Shown piece after piece: positions 26,385-34,846 of a stretch of DNA of 64,000 nt. Source of the DNA: Streptomyces sp. HUAS MG91 (GTDB lineage: Bacteria; Actinomycetota; Actinomycetes; Streptomycetales; Streptomycetaceae); assembly GCF_040529335.1 (NCBI RefSeq), contig NZ_CP159534.1, positions 1,364,001 to 1,428,000 of the forward strand, in the 5' to 3' direction. A program made the translations under genes and the position numbers. Position 1 is the stretch's first letter; each line of letters starts with the position of its first letter. Under the pieces are notes generated by a model. The model was not told the DNA's origin. It was given only the letters and a program-made list of their open reading frames with translations, and did no database searches.

Positions 26385-26480
26385 AACCGGCCGTTCCGGA
26401 TCCGGAACTCCGCTGCCGCGCCCATACGTTGACGACACGAAACCGTTGTATCGCACACGTACGCGACGAAGGAGACCTGT

Positions 26481-27410
26481 ATGACGACCCGACTCGGACT
26501 CGGACTCCCGCAGATGAGGCAGTACGCCATCGGCCGCGACATCCCCGACGTGGCGCGCGCCGCCGAGGCGACCGGTTACGAGAGCCTGTGGGTCTTCGAG
26601 CGGATCCTCTATCCCGAGCCCGCCCGGCAGGGGCTGTACGGGATACCCGGGATGCCGTGGCCCGACGGATACCGCTCGGTCGCCGACCCGCTGGTCTCGC
26701 TCACGCTCGCCGCGGCGGCCACCTCCACCGCGCGCCTCGGCACCAGTGTGCTGGTGGCGCCGCTGCACGTGCCGTTCCAGCTGGCGCGGTCGCTGGCCTC
26801 GCTGGACGCGGCGAGCGGGGGCCGGGTGGTGGCGGGGCTCGGCACGGGCTGGTCGCACGACGAGTACGCGGCGGCGGGCGTGGCGCCCTTCGAGCGGCGC
26901 GGCCGGGTCCTCGACGAGCTGATCGAGGTGTGCCGTGCGGTGTGGGGTCCGGACCCGGTCGCGTACGAGGGCGAGCTGACGACGATCGCCCCGTCTGTGG
27001 TCGGCCCCAAGCCGGTCCGGCCGGTGCCGATCCTGCTCCCGGCGAGCAGCCCGAAGGCACGGCGCCGGCTCGTCGACCGGGCGGACGGCTGGATGCCGGT
27101 GGGGATGGGGGCCGAGCCGCTGAAGCGGCAGTGGGCGCAGTTGCGGGAGCTGGCCGAGGAGCGCGGTCGTACGGAGCCGCTGCAGAGCGTGCTGCGGGTG
27201 AACACGGTGCGCACGCGCGAGCCGTACACGGGGGACGACCGCCGCCCGTTCCAGGGCAGCGTCGACCAGATCGTCGAGGACCTGGTGGCGCACGACGAGG
27301 TGGGCCTGGACGAGATCCTGATCGACCTCCAGGGTCCGCTGCGCGACGCCGAGGAGCTGAAGGACGTGGCGGCGGAGGTCTACGAGAAGGCGCGGGCCGC
27401 GGGCGTCTGA
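26481..27410 (+). CDS. LLM-class F420-dependent oxidoreductase
   Basis: A 309-residue luciferase-like (beta/alpha)8 protein. Features of the class: RLGLGLPQMRQYA start, RLGTSVLVAPLHVPFQLARS, the GRVVAGLGTGWSHDEYAAAG strand-loop, and GPKPVRPVPILLPASSPKAR. The short N-terminal form and the region around GWSHDEY suggest deazaflavin F420 rather than FMN, common in Streptomyces. AAGGAGACC lies before the ATG. Reaction unknown; single gene. Confidence 0.92.
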   Translation: MTTRLGLGLPQMRQYAIGRDIPDVARAAEATGYESLWVFERILYPEPARQGLYGIPGMPWPDGYRSVADPLVSLTLAAAATSTARLGTSVLVAPLHVPFQLARSLASLDAASGGRVVAGLGTGWSHDEYAAAGVAPFERRGRVLDELIEVCRAVWGPDPVAYEGELTTIAPSVVGPKPVRPVPILLPASSPKARRRLVDRADGWMPVGMGAEPLKRQWAQLRELAEERGRTEPLQSVLRVNTVRTREPYTGDDRRPFQGSVDQIVEDLVAHDEVGLDEILIDLQGPLRDAEELKDVAAEVYEKARAAGV

Positions 27411-27628
27411 CCGTTTCCACAGGTCAAGGGCGGCCGTGTCACGAAACGGTGCCGGTGGGCCGGACGGGGATCCGAGGAAAACCCGTTCCACCACCGCCTT
27501 CCCGTGTCGCGTGTAACAGACATGTATGGGGAAGGTGGAGGGTGGAACGGGCCGCGCGGCCGGTGAGTCTTGATGATCAGTGAGCCGCTCACGCCGGGCG
27601 GCCGTCACCGACCACGAAGGAAGCCACG

Positions 27629-28300
27629 ATGCGCGCCCAGAAGTTCGCCCTCGCCGCCGTCGCCCTGACCGCCGGCCTCGCCCTCACCGCCTGCCAGGAC
27701 GACGGTGACGCGGCGTCGGCCTCGAACGACTCCGCCGCCGCCTCCTCGTCGTCCTCGGCTTCTACGTCCTCGTCCGCCGGGTCCTCGTCGTCCTCGTCGG
27801 CCTCCTCGTCCGGGACGTCCTCGGCGGGAGGCTCGACGTCCGCCACGGGGAGCGGCTCGTCGGACGACGACGCCCCGGGCAGCGGCGGGGGCCAGATCAA
27901 CACCGGGCCCTGCAGGACCGCGAACCTCAGCTTCAGCACCGCGCACGGCATGGGTGAGGGCGACTTCATGGTCGCCATGAAGAACACCAGTGACGCCTGC
28001 TACCTCAAGGGCTTCCCCGGCGTCGACCTCAAGGCGGGCAACGGCGGGGGCAGCATCAGCGCCGGACGCACCGGCGTCGCCCCGGTCTCGGTCGTCCTCA
28101 AGAACGGCGAGGAGACCCGCTTCCACCTGCACTACACGCCCAACAACACGGGCGGCTCCGGCGTGACGATCACCAGCCTCGTGGTGACGCCCCCGAACGA
28201 GACCCATTCCAGGACGCTTCCCGTCTCCCTGAACCTGCCGGCCTCCGACAAGCCCTCGGGCGGTGTCACCGTGGACCCCGTCGGCACCGGCAAGCAGTGA
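27629..28300 (+). CDS. DUF4232 lipoprotein
   Basis: A 223-residue exported lipoprotein. Signal peptide with lipobox A-L-T-A-C, lipidated Cys22. A Ser-rich flexible linker (about 30-80, mostly Ser with Gly/Thr) leads to a C-terminal DUF4232 beta-sandwich domain at about 92-220 (CRTANLSFSTAHGMGEGDFM; SDACYLKGFPGVDLKAGNGG). The linker would hold the domain away from the membrane. Role unknown; such proteins are numerous in Streptomyces. It converges on the RecQ gene with a 9-bp gap. Confidence 0.9.
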   Translation: MRAQKFALAAVALTAGLALTACQDDGDAASASNDSAAASSSSSASTSSSAGSSSSSSASSSGTSSAGGSTSATGSGSSDDDAPGSGGGQINTGPCRTANLSFSTAHGMGEGDFMVAMKNTSDACYLKGFPGVDLKAGNGGGSISAGRTGVAPVSVVLKNGEETRFHLHYTPNNTGGSGVTITSLVVTPPNETHSRTLPVSLNLPASDKPSGGVTVDPVGTGKQ

Positions 28301-28309
28301 ACCGGCCCG

Positions 28310-30037
28310 TCACGCCGAGGTCTTGCCGCCGTCTCCCGCGGCCGGTGCCAGCAGGCCCCGCTCGGTGACCGCGGTGAGCGAGAGGGTGCGGTACCCGGCG
28401 TCGGAGAACAGCACCGTGACGTGGTCCCCCTCCTGGCTCATGACCTCGCCCTCCCCCCAGGACGTGTGCCGCACCCGCTGTCCCGGGAGGAACACGTCGT
28501 CGTGCGGTTCGTCCTGGCGGGGCGTCGTGCCTCCGGTGCCGGCCAGCACGCCGGGTCGCGGCCCGCGGGCAGCGGATCCCGGACGGGCGGGGACGCACAC
28601 GTCGCAGCTCCCGCAGTTCCGCTTCCGGGGCCGTTCGCCGAAGTAGCCCAGCAGATGACGCCGGCGGCAGCCGTCGGTCTCCGCGTACGACCGCATCATC
28701 TCGAGCCGCGACCGCTCCAGCCGGACGCGGGCGCCCGCGATGCGCAGCGCCTCCTCGGCGCACGTGTCGCGCCGGGCGCGCGGGACCGCGTGGACGACGC
28801 CCTTCGCGGCGAACCGGATGCCGCCCGCCTCCTCCAGGAGGTGCAGCAGTGAGGTCAGCGCCGTCTGGGACAGGTCCGTCTCCTCGCGCAGGACCGTGCC
28901 GGAGACACCGTCCTTGTGGGCGCGCACCGCGTCCATCAGCCGCAGGAGCGTGTCCGCCTCGGGCCGGCCGCCCGCGCGATAGCGCTGGGCGGAGAGGTCC
29001 TCGGGCCGGTACGCGAGGATCGCGGCCGCCGGATCGCCGTCGCGGCCCGCGCGGCCTATCTCCTGGTAGTAGGCGTCCAGTGAGCCGGGCACGGTGGCGT
29101 GCAGCACAAAACGGATATCCGCTTTGTCGATTCCCATTCCGAAGGCCGACGTGGCGACGACGACGTCGAGCGTGCCGTCGCTGAATTTCTCGTGAGTGCC
29201 CGTGCGTTCAGCACGGGAAAGTCCGGCGTGATAGGCGGCGCTGTCGAATCCAAGATCGGACAGTTCCGCGGCGTACTGCTCGGCCTCCCGGCGCGTGCCG
29301 GTGTAGATGATTCCGGGTTTCGCCTCGGCGGACGCGCGTTCCACGACCCAGCGGCGCTTTTCCGCGTCCTTTTGGTGCCGGACGACTTCCAAGTGAAGGT
29401 TGGGGCGGTCGAAACCGGCGATCACCTGATGGACCTCGCGCATTCCGAGGCGTTCGATGATGTCGGTGCGCACCGGTGCCGCCGCGCTCGCGGTCAGGGC
29501 CAGCAGGGGTGGCCGGCCGATCCGCTCGCGCACGTCCCCGAGAGCGAGGTAGTCGGGCCGGAAGTCGTAACCCCACGTCGACACGCAGTGGGCCTCGTCG
29601 ACCGCCAGCAGCGCCGGGCGCGCCGCGGCGATCCCGGCGACGACCTCGTCCTTGGCCAGTTGCTCGGGCGAGACGAACAGGAAGTCCAGGTCGCCCTCGC
29701 GCATCCGCTCCCAGGCGTCCTCGTTGGCCCGGTCGCCCTGCGCCGAGTTGATGGCCCGCGCACCGGGGCGCCCGCGCGCCCCGGTGAGTGCGGCCACCTG
29801 ATCGCGCTGGAGCGCGATCAGCGGTGAGACGACCACGACCGGCCCGCTCAAGAGGACGCCGGGCACCTGGTAGACGGCGGACTTCCCGGCGCCCGTCGGC
29901 ATCACGACCATGGTGTCCCGACCCGACAGGACGGCGCTCATCGCGTCGAGCTGTGCCGGTCTCAGCTGTTTCCAGCCGAACACGTCACGGGCACCGCGCC
30001 GAAGGCGCCGCCGGAGGGTCATGGTCTTGAGCGGCAT
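28310..30037 (-). CDS. RecQ-family ATP-dependent DNA helicase
   Basis: A 575-residue superfamily-2 helicase. Start ATG 30037 follows GGAGAACC. Motif I MPTGAGKSAVYQVP, motif II VDEAHCVSTWGYDFRPDY, motif III ALTASAA, motif VI QEIGRAGRDGD are intact. The RQC zinc Cys are present (CRRRHLL, then CGSCDVC). There is no HRDC domain; instead the C-terminus has a small beta-barrel-like piece, GQRVRHTSWGEGEVMSQEGD, like the UvrD/CarD-type tail. A region of lower GC lies in the middle of the gene (about 29,090-29,460). Probably DNA repair or fork restart; the canonical RecQ may be elsewhere. Confidence 0.94.
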   Translation of the reverse strand: MPLKTMTLRRRLRRGARDVFGWKQLRPAQLDAMSAVLSGRDTMVVMPTGAGKSAVYQVPGVLLSGPVVVVSPLIALQRDQVAALTGARGRPGARAINSAQGDRANEDAWERMREGDLDFLFVSPEQLAKDEVVAGIAAARPALLAVDEAHCVSTWGYDFRPDYLALGDVRERIGRPPLLALTASAAAPVRTDIIERLGMREVHQVIAGFDRPNLHLEVVRHQKDAEKRRWVVERASAEAKPGIIYTGTRREAEQYAAELSDLGFDSAAYHAGLSRAERTGTHEKFSDGTLDVVVATSAFGMGIDKADIRFVLHATVPGSLDAYYQEIGRAGRDGDPAAAILAYRPEDLSAQRYRAGGRPEADTLLRLMDAVRAHKDGVSGTVLREETDLSQTALTSLLHLLEEAGGIRFAAKGVVHAVPRARRDTCAEEALRIAGARVRLERSRLEMMRSYAETDGCRRRHLLGYFGERPRKRNCGSCDVCVPARPGSAARGPRPGVLAGTGGTTPRQDEPHDDVFLPGQRVRHTSWGEGEVMSQEGDHVTVLFSDAGYRTLSLTAVTERGLLAPAAGDGGKTSA

Positions 30038-30085
30038 GGTTCTCCAGAGAGAGAAGGGCGGCCGGGCCGCGATCACGACTGGAGA

Positions 30086-30241
30086 CTAGAAGTAATGCTT
30101 TCGCCCGCCGACGGCCCGACCGGTGGCACCGAGAATCCACAGGATCGCGCCGACCAGGATCAGGATTCCACCTATGGTCGTCAGGAGGCCCATGCCCACG
30201 AGCAGCCCGATGATCAGCAGGATCAGTCCGATAACAATCAT
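30086..30241 (-). CDS. Small hydrophobic membrane protein (DUF6131 type)
   Basis: The ATG at 30241 gives a 51-residue protein with two close transmembrane helices (about 2-19 and 22-43; MIVIGLILLIIGLLVGMGLL) and a basic tail ending GRKHYF. Tiny proteins of this form (DUF6131) are widespread in Streptomyces. The longer open frame above it is low-quality sequence. The 302 bp between it and the amine oxidase (30242-30543) show no other frame, only AT-richer DNA fit for promoters. Confidence 0.75.
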   Translation of the reverse strand: MIVIGLILLIIGLLVGMGLLTTIGGILILVGAILWILGATGRAVGGRKHYF

Positions 30242-30543
30242 CACGATTCCATTCGTCGAGTCGTTTTCTACGAGCTTTCTCCGCGTACCCCGGCCGACAC
30301 CGCATATGCGGCCACGGAAGAGAATTAAAGGGAGGGGCGAGTGCGGAGGGAAAAGGCCGCCGAAAACACGTCCGTCACCGCCTTTATCACTCTCACCCAC
30401 CGCCTCTCTCGCTCGTATCGATGTCTTCCGCAGGCACGGTTGCCCCACAACCACCCGCGCACGCCTGCAACTTTCATGAGATCTCGACGGATGCGCGCAG
30501 GACGTGGTGCCCGCGGTGACGCGAGTGACCCGAGGAACGACTC

Positions 30544-32238
30544 CTAGTCCTCCGGCAGTTCGACCGGAGCGATCGACTCGTACAGGTCACCCGGTCCCGG
30601 GTTGGCCGCGTCGGTCTCCCCGCCCAGGTGGTGCATGACGCCCCACACGGCGTTCAGCGCGGTCTGCACCGCCCCCTCGGCCCAGCCGGCCGTCCAGGAG
30701 ATGTCGTCACCGGCGAGGAAGAGCCCGCGCCGGTCGGCCGGCAGCGTGTCCTGCATGAAGTGGGTGAAGAGCCGGCGCTGGTAGCGGTAGTGGCCGGGCA
30801 GGTTCGCCTTGAACGCGCCCATGAAGTAGGGCTCGTTCTCCCAGGACACGGTCACCGGGTTGCCGATGATGTGCTTGCGGATGTCGACGTTCGGATAGAT
30901 CTCGCCGAGCGACTTCAGCATCACTTCGAGCCGCTCGTTCGCGGACAGCGGCAGCCACTTGAGGCTGTCGTCGCACCACGTGTAGGAGAGGCAGATCACG
31001 GCCGGCCGGTCCGGCCCGTCGTCGAGCAGGTACGTGCCGCGCGTCATGCGGTCGGTGAGCGTCATCGACATGACGTCCCGGCCGGTCGTCTCGTCCTTGT
31101 CCAGCCAGAACGGCCGGTCCACGGGGACGAACAGCTTGCTGGACTCCATGTAGTGGGTGCGCTCGATGGCGGTCCAGTGGTCGATCGGGAAGAGCGCGTC
31201 GTCGCACGCCACCTTCGACAGCAGCATCCACGACTGGGCGGTGAAGATCGCGGCCTTGTACGTGCGGATGTCGCCCTCGGCGTCGGTCACGGTGACGCGG
31301 TTGCCCGCGGTGCGCGACAGCCGGGTCACGGCGGGACGCGGCTCGCCCTCGGGGTGCAGTGCGGCGAGGGACGTGCCCGGCGCCCAGTGCACGAGCTTCT
31401 GCGGCTCGCGCTCCCACAGCCGCAGCGGCAGCTGCTGCGAGCCGCCGACGATGCCGCGGTGGTGGTCGTCGGCCTCGGTGTAGACGACGCGCAGGATCTC
31501 CAGGATCGAGTTCGGGAAGTCGGTGTCCCAGCCGCCGGTGCCGAAGCCGACCTGGCCGAAGATCTCCCGGTGCCGGAACGACTTGAACGCCTCCGACTCG
31601 CACAGGAACCCGTAGAACGTCTGGTTGTCGAGCTTCTCGACGAGCTTCGCCCAGATCTCCCGGATGCGCGGCACGTCCCGCTCGCGCATCGCCTGGTTCA
31701 TGTCGGAGAAGTCGGCGCCCTCGTCCAGGCAGGCGTTCCACGCGGCGGCGACATCGCGGTAGACCTGCGGCAGGTCGTCAATGGTCTCGGCGTAGTGGCT
31801 CTCGCCCTTGAGGTCGACGACGGTCGACGGAGTCGTCTCGGCGAGCGGGTTCGGGAACGGCCGGGTCTCCAGGCCCACGAGGTCGATGTAGTGCTGGAGC
31901 GCCGTCGAGGACGGCGGGAAGCGCATCGCGCCCATCTCGGCGGTCAGTGCCGGGTCACAGCCGTCGAACCCCACGGTCCGCAGCCGCCCGCCGATCCGGT
32001 CGGCCTCGTACACGACGGGCTTGAGGCCCATCTTCATCAGCTCGTAGGCGGCGACGATGCCCGAGAGGCCGCCGCCGATGACGGCGACCTCGGTGCCGTG
32101 CTCGGTCGCCGGTATCTGGCCCAGACCCGCCGGGTGCGCGAGGAAGTCGTCGTACGCGTACGGGAAATCCGGTCCGAACATGGTGATCGGCGGCTGGGCG
32201 TCGGTGTGCTGGACGGCGGTGGGCACCGTGGACGTCAT
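30544..32238 (-). CDS. Flavin monoamine oxidase / L-amino-acid oxidase family protein
   Basis: A 564-residue FAD enzyme. The dinucleotide-binding site VAVIGGGLSGIVAAYELMKM, then VVYEADRIGGRLRTVGF, lies at about 48-90, followed by GAMRFPPS (FAD/substrate contact); the C-terminal LFLAGDDISWTAGWAEGAVQ is the second FAD motif. It matches the amine-oxidase family that includes bacterial L-amino-acid and tryptophan-type oxidases. No signal peptide, so probably cytoplasmic. It follows an Lrp regulator and amino-acid permease on the same strand, which supports an amino acid or amine substrate. Confidence 0.93.
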   Translation of the reverse strand: MTSTVPTAVQHTDAQPPITMFGPDFPYAYDDFLAHPAGLGQIPATEHGTEVAVIGGGLSGIVAAYELMKMGLKPVVYEADRIGGRLRTVGFDGCDPALTAEMGAMRFPPSSTALQHYIDLVGLETRPFPNPLAETTPSTVVDLKGESHYAETIDDLPQVYRDVAAAWNACLDEGADFSDMNQAMRERDVPRIREIWAKLVEKLDNQTFYGFLCESEAFKSFRHREIFGQVGFGTGGWDTDFPNSILEILRVVYTEADDHHRGIVGGSQQLPLRLWEREPQKLVHWAPGTSLAALHPEGEPRPAVTRLSRTAGNRVTVTDAEGDIRTYKAAIFTAQSWMLLSKVACDDALFPIDHWTAIERTHYMESSKLFVPVDRPFWLDKDETTGRDVMSMTLTDRMTRGTYLLDDGPDRPAVICLSYTWCDDSLKWLPLSANERLEVMLKSLGEIYPNVDIRKHIIGNPVTVSWENEPYFMGAFKANLPGHYRYQRRLFTHFMQDTLPADRRGLFLAGDDISWTAGWAEGAVQTALNAVWGVMHHLGGETDAANPGPGDLYESIAPVELPED

Positions 32239-32481
32239 GGGGTGCGGACTCCTTGCGGACGCGGTTCAGGCAGGAGCGGGCCCGGCCTGGGCGAGCTGAG
32301 GGGTGCGGTCCGCGACAGATCGGCGGGCCTCGAAAACGGTACGTTTCCGCAGATCAGCGGGACAAGACGGGACTGTTGCGTCTCCGTGTGCGATCTGTTG
32401 CGTACGAGGCGCCGGAAACGGCGATTCATTGCGCGCCGGGCGGCCCGGACGGCGTTTCGCGTACGCGGGCCCCGCGCCGGG

Positions 32482-32934
32482 TCAGGCCGGTGCCCCCGAC
32501 GTGAAGCGGCGCATCAGCGGGGACAGGACGAGCACGGACTTGGTGCGTTCCACGAACGGCTCCCCCGCGATCCGCTCCAGGACCCGCTCGAAGTGCCGCA
32601 TGTCGGAGGCGAAGACCTGCACCAGCGCGTCCGCGTCCCCGGTGACGGTGGACGCGGCCACGATCTCCGGATACCGCTCCAGGCCCCGCCGGATCGCGTC
32701 CGGCGAGGTGTTGCGGCGGCAGTAGACCTCGATGAACCCCTCGGTCTCCCAGCCGAGCGCGGCCGGGTCGACCCGTACGGTGAAGCCGGTGATGGCGCCG
32801 GTGGCCCGCAGCCGGTCCACGCGGCGCTTCACGGCGGGCGCGGACAGGCCGACCAGCTGGCCGATGTCGGCGTAGGAGCGGCGGGCGTCCTCGGCGAGGG
32901 CGTGCACGATGCGTTCGTCGAGATCGTTCAGCAA
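32482..32934 (-). CDS. Lrp/AsnC family transcriptional regulator
   Basis: A 150-residue regulator: winged helix-turn-helix (about 1-58: LNDLDERIVHALAEDARRSY, LSAPAVKRRVDRLR) and RAM domain with TGDADALVQVF. The best start is TTG at 32934, beginning at the conserved LNDLDERI; no good Shine-Dalgarno is seen, and translation may continue from the permease gene, whose stop is 10 bp upstream. Likely controls the permease upstream and the amine oxidase 243 bp downstream. A candidate Lrp site lies ahead of the permease. Confidence 0.9.
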   Translation of the reverse strand: MLNDLDERIVHALAEDARRSYADIGQLVGLSAPAVKRRVDRLRATGAITGFTVRVDPAALGWETEGFIEVYCRRNTSPDAIRRGLERYPEIVAASTVTGDADALVQVFASDMRHFERVLERIAGEPFVERTKSVLVLSPLMRRFTSGAPA

Positions 32935-32944
32935 GGCAGGAGGT

Positions 32945-34420
32945 TCACTTCTGGGCTGCGGGGTCAGCGGTGACTTCCGGGGCGGCGAGACGGGAGCGAC
33001 GCATCCCGTAGCAGAAGTAGAACACGAGGCCGACGGCCATCCAGACACCGAAGACGATCCAGGTGATCGCGGACAGACTGCCCATCATCCACACGCAGAA
33101 GCCGAAGCCGAGGACCGGCAGGACCGGGAAGAGCGGCACCCGGAAGGTGCGGTTCATCTCGGGGCGGGTCCGGCGCAGCAGCACCACGGCGACGTTGACC
33201 AGGGCGAACGCGAAGAGCGTGCCGATGCTGGTGGCGTCGGCGAGCTGGCCCAGCGGGATCGCGGCGGCCAGCACCCCGCAGAACAGCGACACGATGACCG
33301 TGTTGGCGCGCGGCGCGCCGGTCTTCGGGTGGACCCGGGCGAAGGTCTTCGGCACCAGGCCGTCGCGGGCCATGGCGAACAGGATGCGGGTCTGGCCGTA
33401 GAGGACGGTCAGCACGACCGACGCGATCGCGATGACGGCGCCCGCGGCGAGCAGGGTCGCCCAGAACGACTGGCCGGTGACGTCCTGCATGATCCCGGCG
33501 AGGGTGGCCTCGGTGTCGTCGAACTGCTTCCAGGGCCGGGCGCCGACGGCGACCGCGGCGACGAGCACGTACAGCGCGGTGACGATGACCAGCGAGAGCA
33601 TGATCGCGCGGGGCAGGTCGCGCTGGGCGTTCTTCGCCTCCTCGCCCGCGGTGGAGGCGGCGTCGAAGCCGATGTAGGAGAAGAAGAGCGTGGCGCCGGC
33701 CGCGCTGACCCCGGCCATGCCCAGCGGCATGAAGTCCGCGTAGTTGCCGGACTGGAAGCCCTTGAGGCCGATGGCGCAGAAGAGCAGCAGTGAGACGATC
33801 TTCACGACGACCATGATCGTGTTGGCGCGGGCGGACTCGCGGGCGCCGCCGAGCAGGAAGGCCATCGCGAGGAGCACGACGATGAGGGCCGGCAGGTTGA
33901 AGACGCCGCCGTCGCCGGGCGGCGCGGAGAGCGCGTCCGGGATGGTGACGCCGATCGTGCCGTCGAGCAGTTCGTTGAGGTACTCGCCCCAGCCGACGGC
34001 GACGGCGGCGACCGAGACCCCGTACTCCAGGATCAGACACCAGCCGCAGACCCAGGCGACCAGCTCGCCCATCGTTGCGTATGCGTACGAGTACGAGGAG
34101 CCCGCGACCGGGATGGTCCCGGCCAGTTCCGCGTAGGAGAGGGCCGAGAAGAGCGCGGTCAGGCCGGCGATCACGAAGGAGAGGGTGACCGCGGGTCCGG
34201 CCTTCGGGACCGCCTCGCCGAGGACGACGAAGATGCCGGTGCCGAGCGTGGCACCGATGCTGATCATGGTCAGCTGCCAGAGGCCGAGCGAGCGCCGCAG
34301 GGTGCCGCCCTCGCCCTGGCCGCCCTCCGCGACCAGGCGTTCCACGGGCTTGCGCCGCATGAGACGGGCGCCGAGCCCGGTGGGGGTTCCTGCTGCGGGT
34401 GGGGTTCCCTGGTCGAGCAC
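32945..34420 (-). CDS. APC-family amino acid permease (cationic amino acid transporter type)
   Basis: A 491-residue membrane protein with about 12-14 helices of the CAT/YfnA branch. Motifs: TMISIGATLGTGIFVVLGEA in helix 1, FVIAGLTALFSALSYAELAG, and FFSYIGFDAASTAGEEAKNA after helix 6. GTG start at 34420 with AAGGAGCC before it. The substrate is probably a basic or neutral amino acid. First gene of an apparent permease-Lrp(-oxidase) unit. Confidence 0.94.
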   Translation of the reverse strand: MLDQGTPPAAGTPTGLGARLMRRKPVERLVAEGGQGEGGTLRRSLGLWQLTMISIGATLGTGIFVVLGEAVPKAGPAVTLSFVIAGLTALFSALSYAELAGTIPVAGSSYSYAYATMGELVAWVCGWCLILEYGVSVAAVAVGWGEYLNELLDGTIGVTIPDALSAPPGDGGVFNLPALIVVLLAMAFLLGGARESARANTIMVVVKIVSLLLFCAIGLKGFQSGNYADFMPLGMAGVSAAGATLFFSYIGFDAASTAGEEAKNAQRDLPRAIMLSLVIVTALYVLVAAVAVGARPWKQFDDTEATLAGIMQDVTGQSFWATLLAAGAVIAIASVVLTVLYGQTRILFAMARDGLVPKTFARVHPKTGAPRANTVIVSLFCGVLAAAIPLGQLADATSIGTLFAFALVNVAVVLLRRTRPEMNRTFRVPLFPVLPVLGFGFCVWMMGSLSAITWIVFGVWMAVGLVFYFCYGMRRSRLAAPEVTADPAAQK

Positions 34421-34575
34421 GCGCTGGCTCCTTGATCGCTGCCGGTGGAGTCGGCCGTGACAACAAGGAGACGTGACGGTCCTCACCCTGGCCGGGGACC
34501 GCCGAGCAGGCCGTCCCCCGCCATGCCACGTACAGCGGATGACTCTAGAGGACGTCCGTTCCCGTCTGTAATGCA

Positions 34576-34606
34576 GCAACCTTGCGTGCACCCGCAAGAT
34601 CGTTGC
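34576..34606. promoter_or_regulatory. Nested palindrome, candidate Lrp operator
   Basis: GCAAC-CTTGCG-TGCACC-CGCAAG-ATC-GTTGC: an inner perfect 6-bp repeat (34581-34586 and 34593-34598) inside outer GCAAC / GTTGC arms. It lies about 160 bp upstream of the permease start and over 240 bp upstream of rsbR. The TTGCG-N6-CGCAA core is like Lrp-type sites, so the Lrp protein downstream of the permease is the first candidate. Confidence 0.45.
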
Positions 34607-34692
34607 GCGTACTGTCGCCCTGCACGTGTTCGTTGCGTCGCCCGGCTTCTCCCGGGGCGCCCGATGTGTTCGACGCCACACGTCCTACGAGG

Positions 34693-34717
34693 GAGTGAAA
34701 GCTCCTGACCGGGGTAT
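34693..34717 (+). promoter_or_regulatory. Sigma-B-type promoter of the stressosome operon
   Basis: GAGT (34693-34696), 15-bp spacer, GGGTAT (34712-34717) matches the Streptomyces sigma-B-family consensus GNNT-N14-16-GGGTAY. It would start transcription near 34724, some 120 nt ahead of rsbR. This implies that the operon is switched on by a stress sigma factor that its own products may release. Short consensus, so chance cannot be ruled out. Confidence 0.5.
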
Positions 34718-34726
34718 TCGGCATGG

Positions 34727-34785
34727 CCGCCCCTGCCGTTGCCCGGGAGATGACCTGACATGAACCCGGGCTTCGGCAGGGGCGG
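34727..34785 (+). repeat. Long leader hairpin ahead of rsbR
   Basis: Inverted repeat of 21 bp (34727-34747 and 34765-34785) with only a TT/TT mismatch and a 17-nt loop: CCGCCCCTGCCG-TT-GCCCGGG against CCCGGGC-TT-CGGCAGGGGCGG. It would form the 5' end of the message if the GGGTAT promoter is used. It could stabilise the mRNA or end transcripts coming from elsewhere. The rest of this 426-bp gap holds the permease promoter region and no reading frame. Confidence 0.8.
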
Positions 34786-34846
34786 TTCGGGAAAGGCATC
34801 ATGTGCTCGACGCACATGTGCCGGAGAAGCGATGTGAGAGAGGCTT

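Noticed and set aside
24072..27608. A 1178-codon open frame on the minus strand across the permease, DUF5995 and LLM genes
   Set aside because: It is antisense to three well-supported genes, rich in Arg/His/Gln, with no domain. Long shadow frames are usual in GC-rich DNA.
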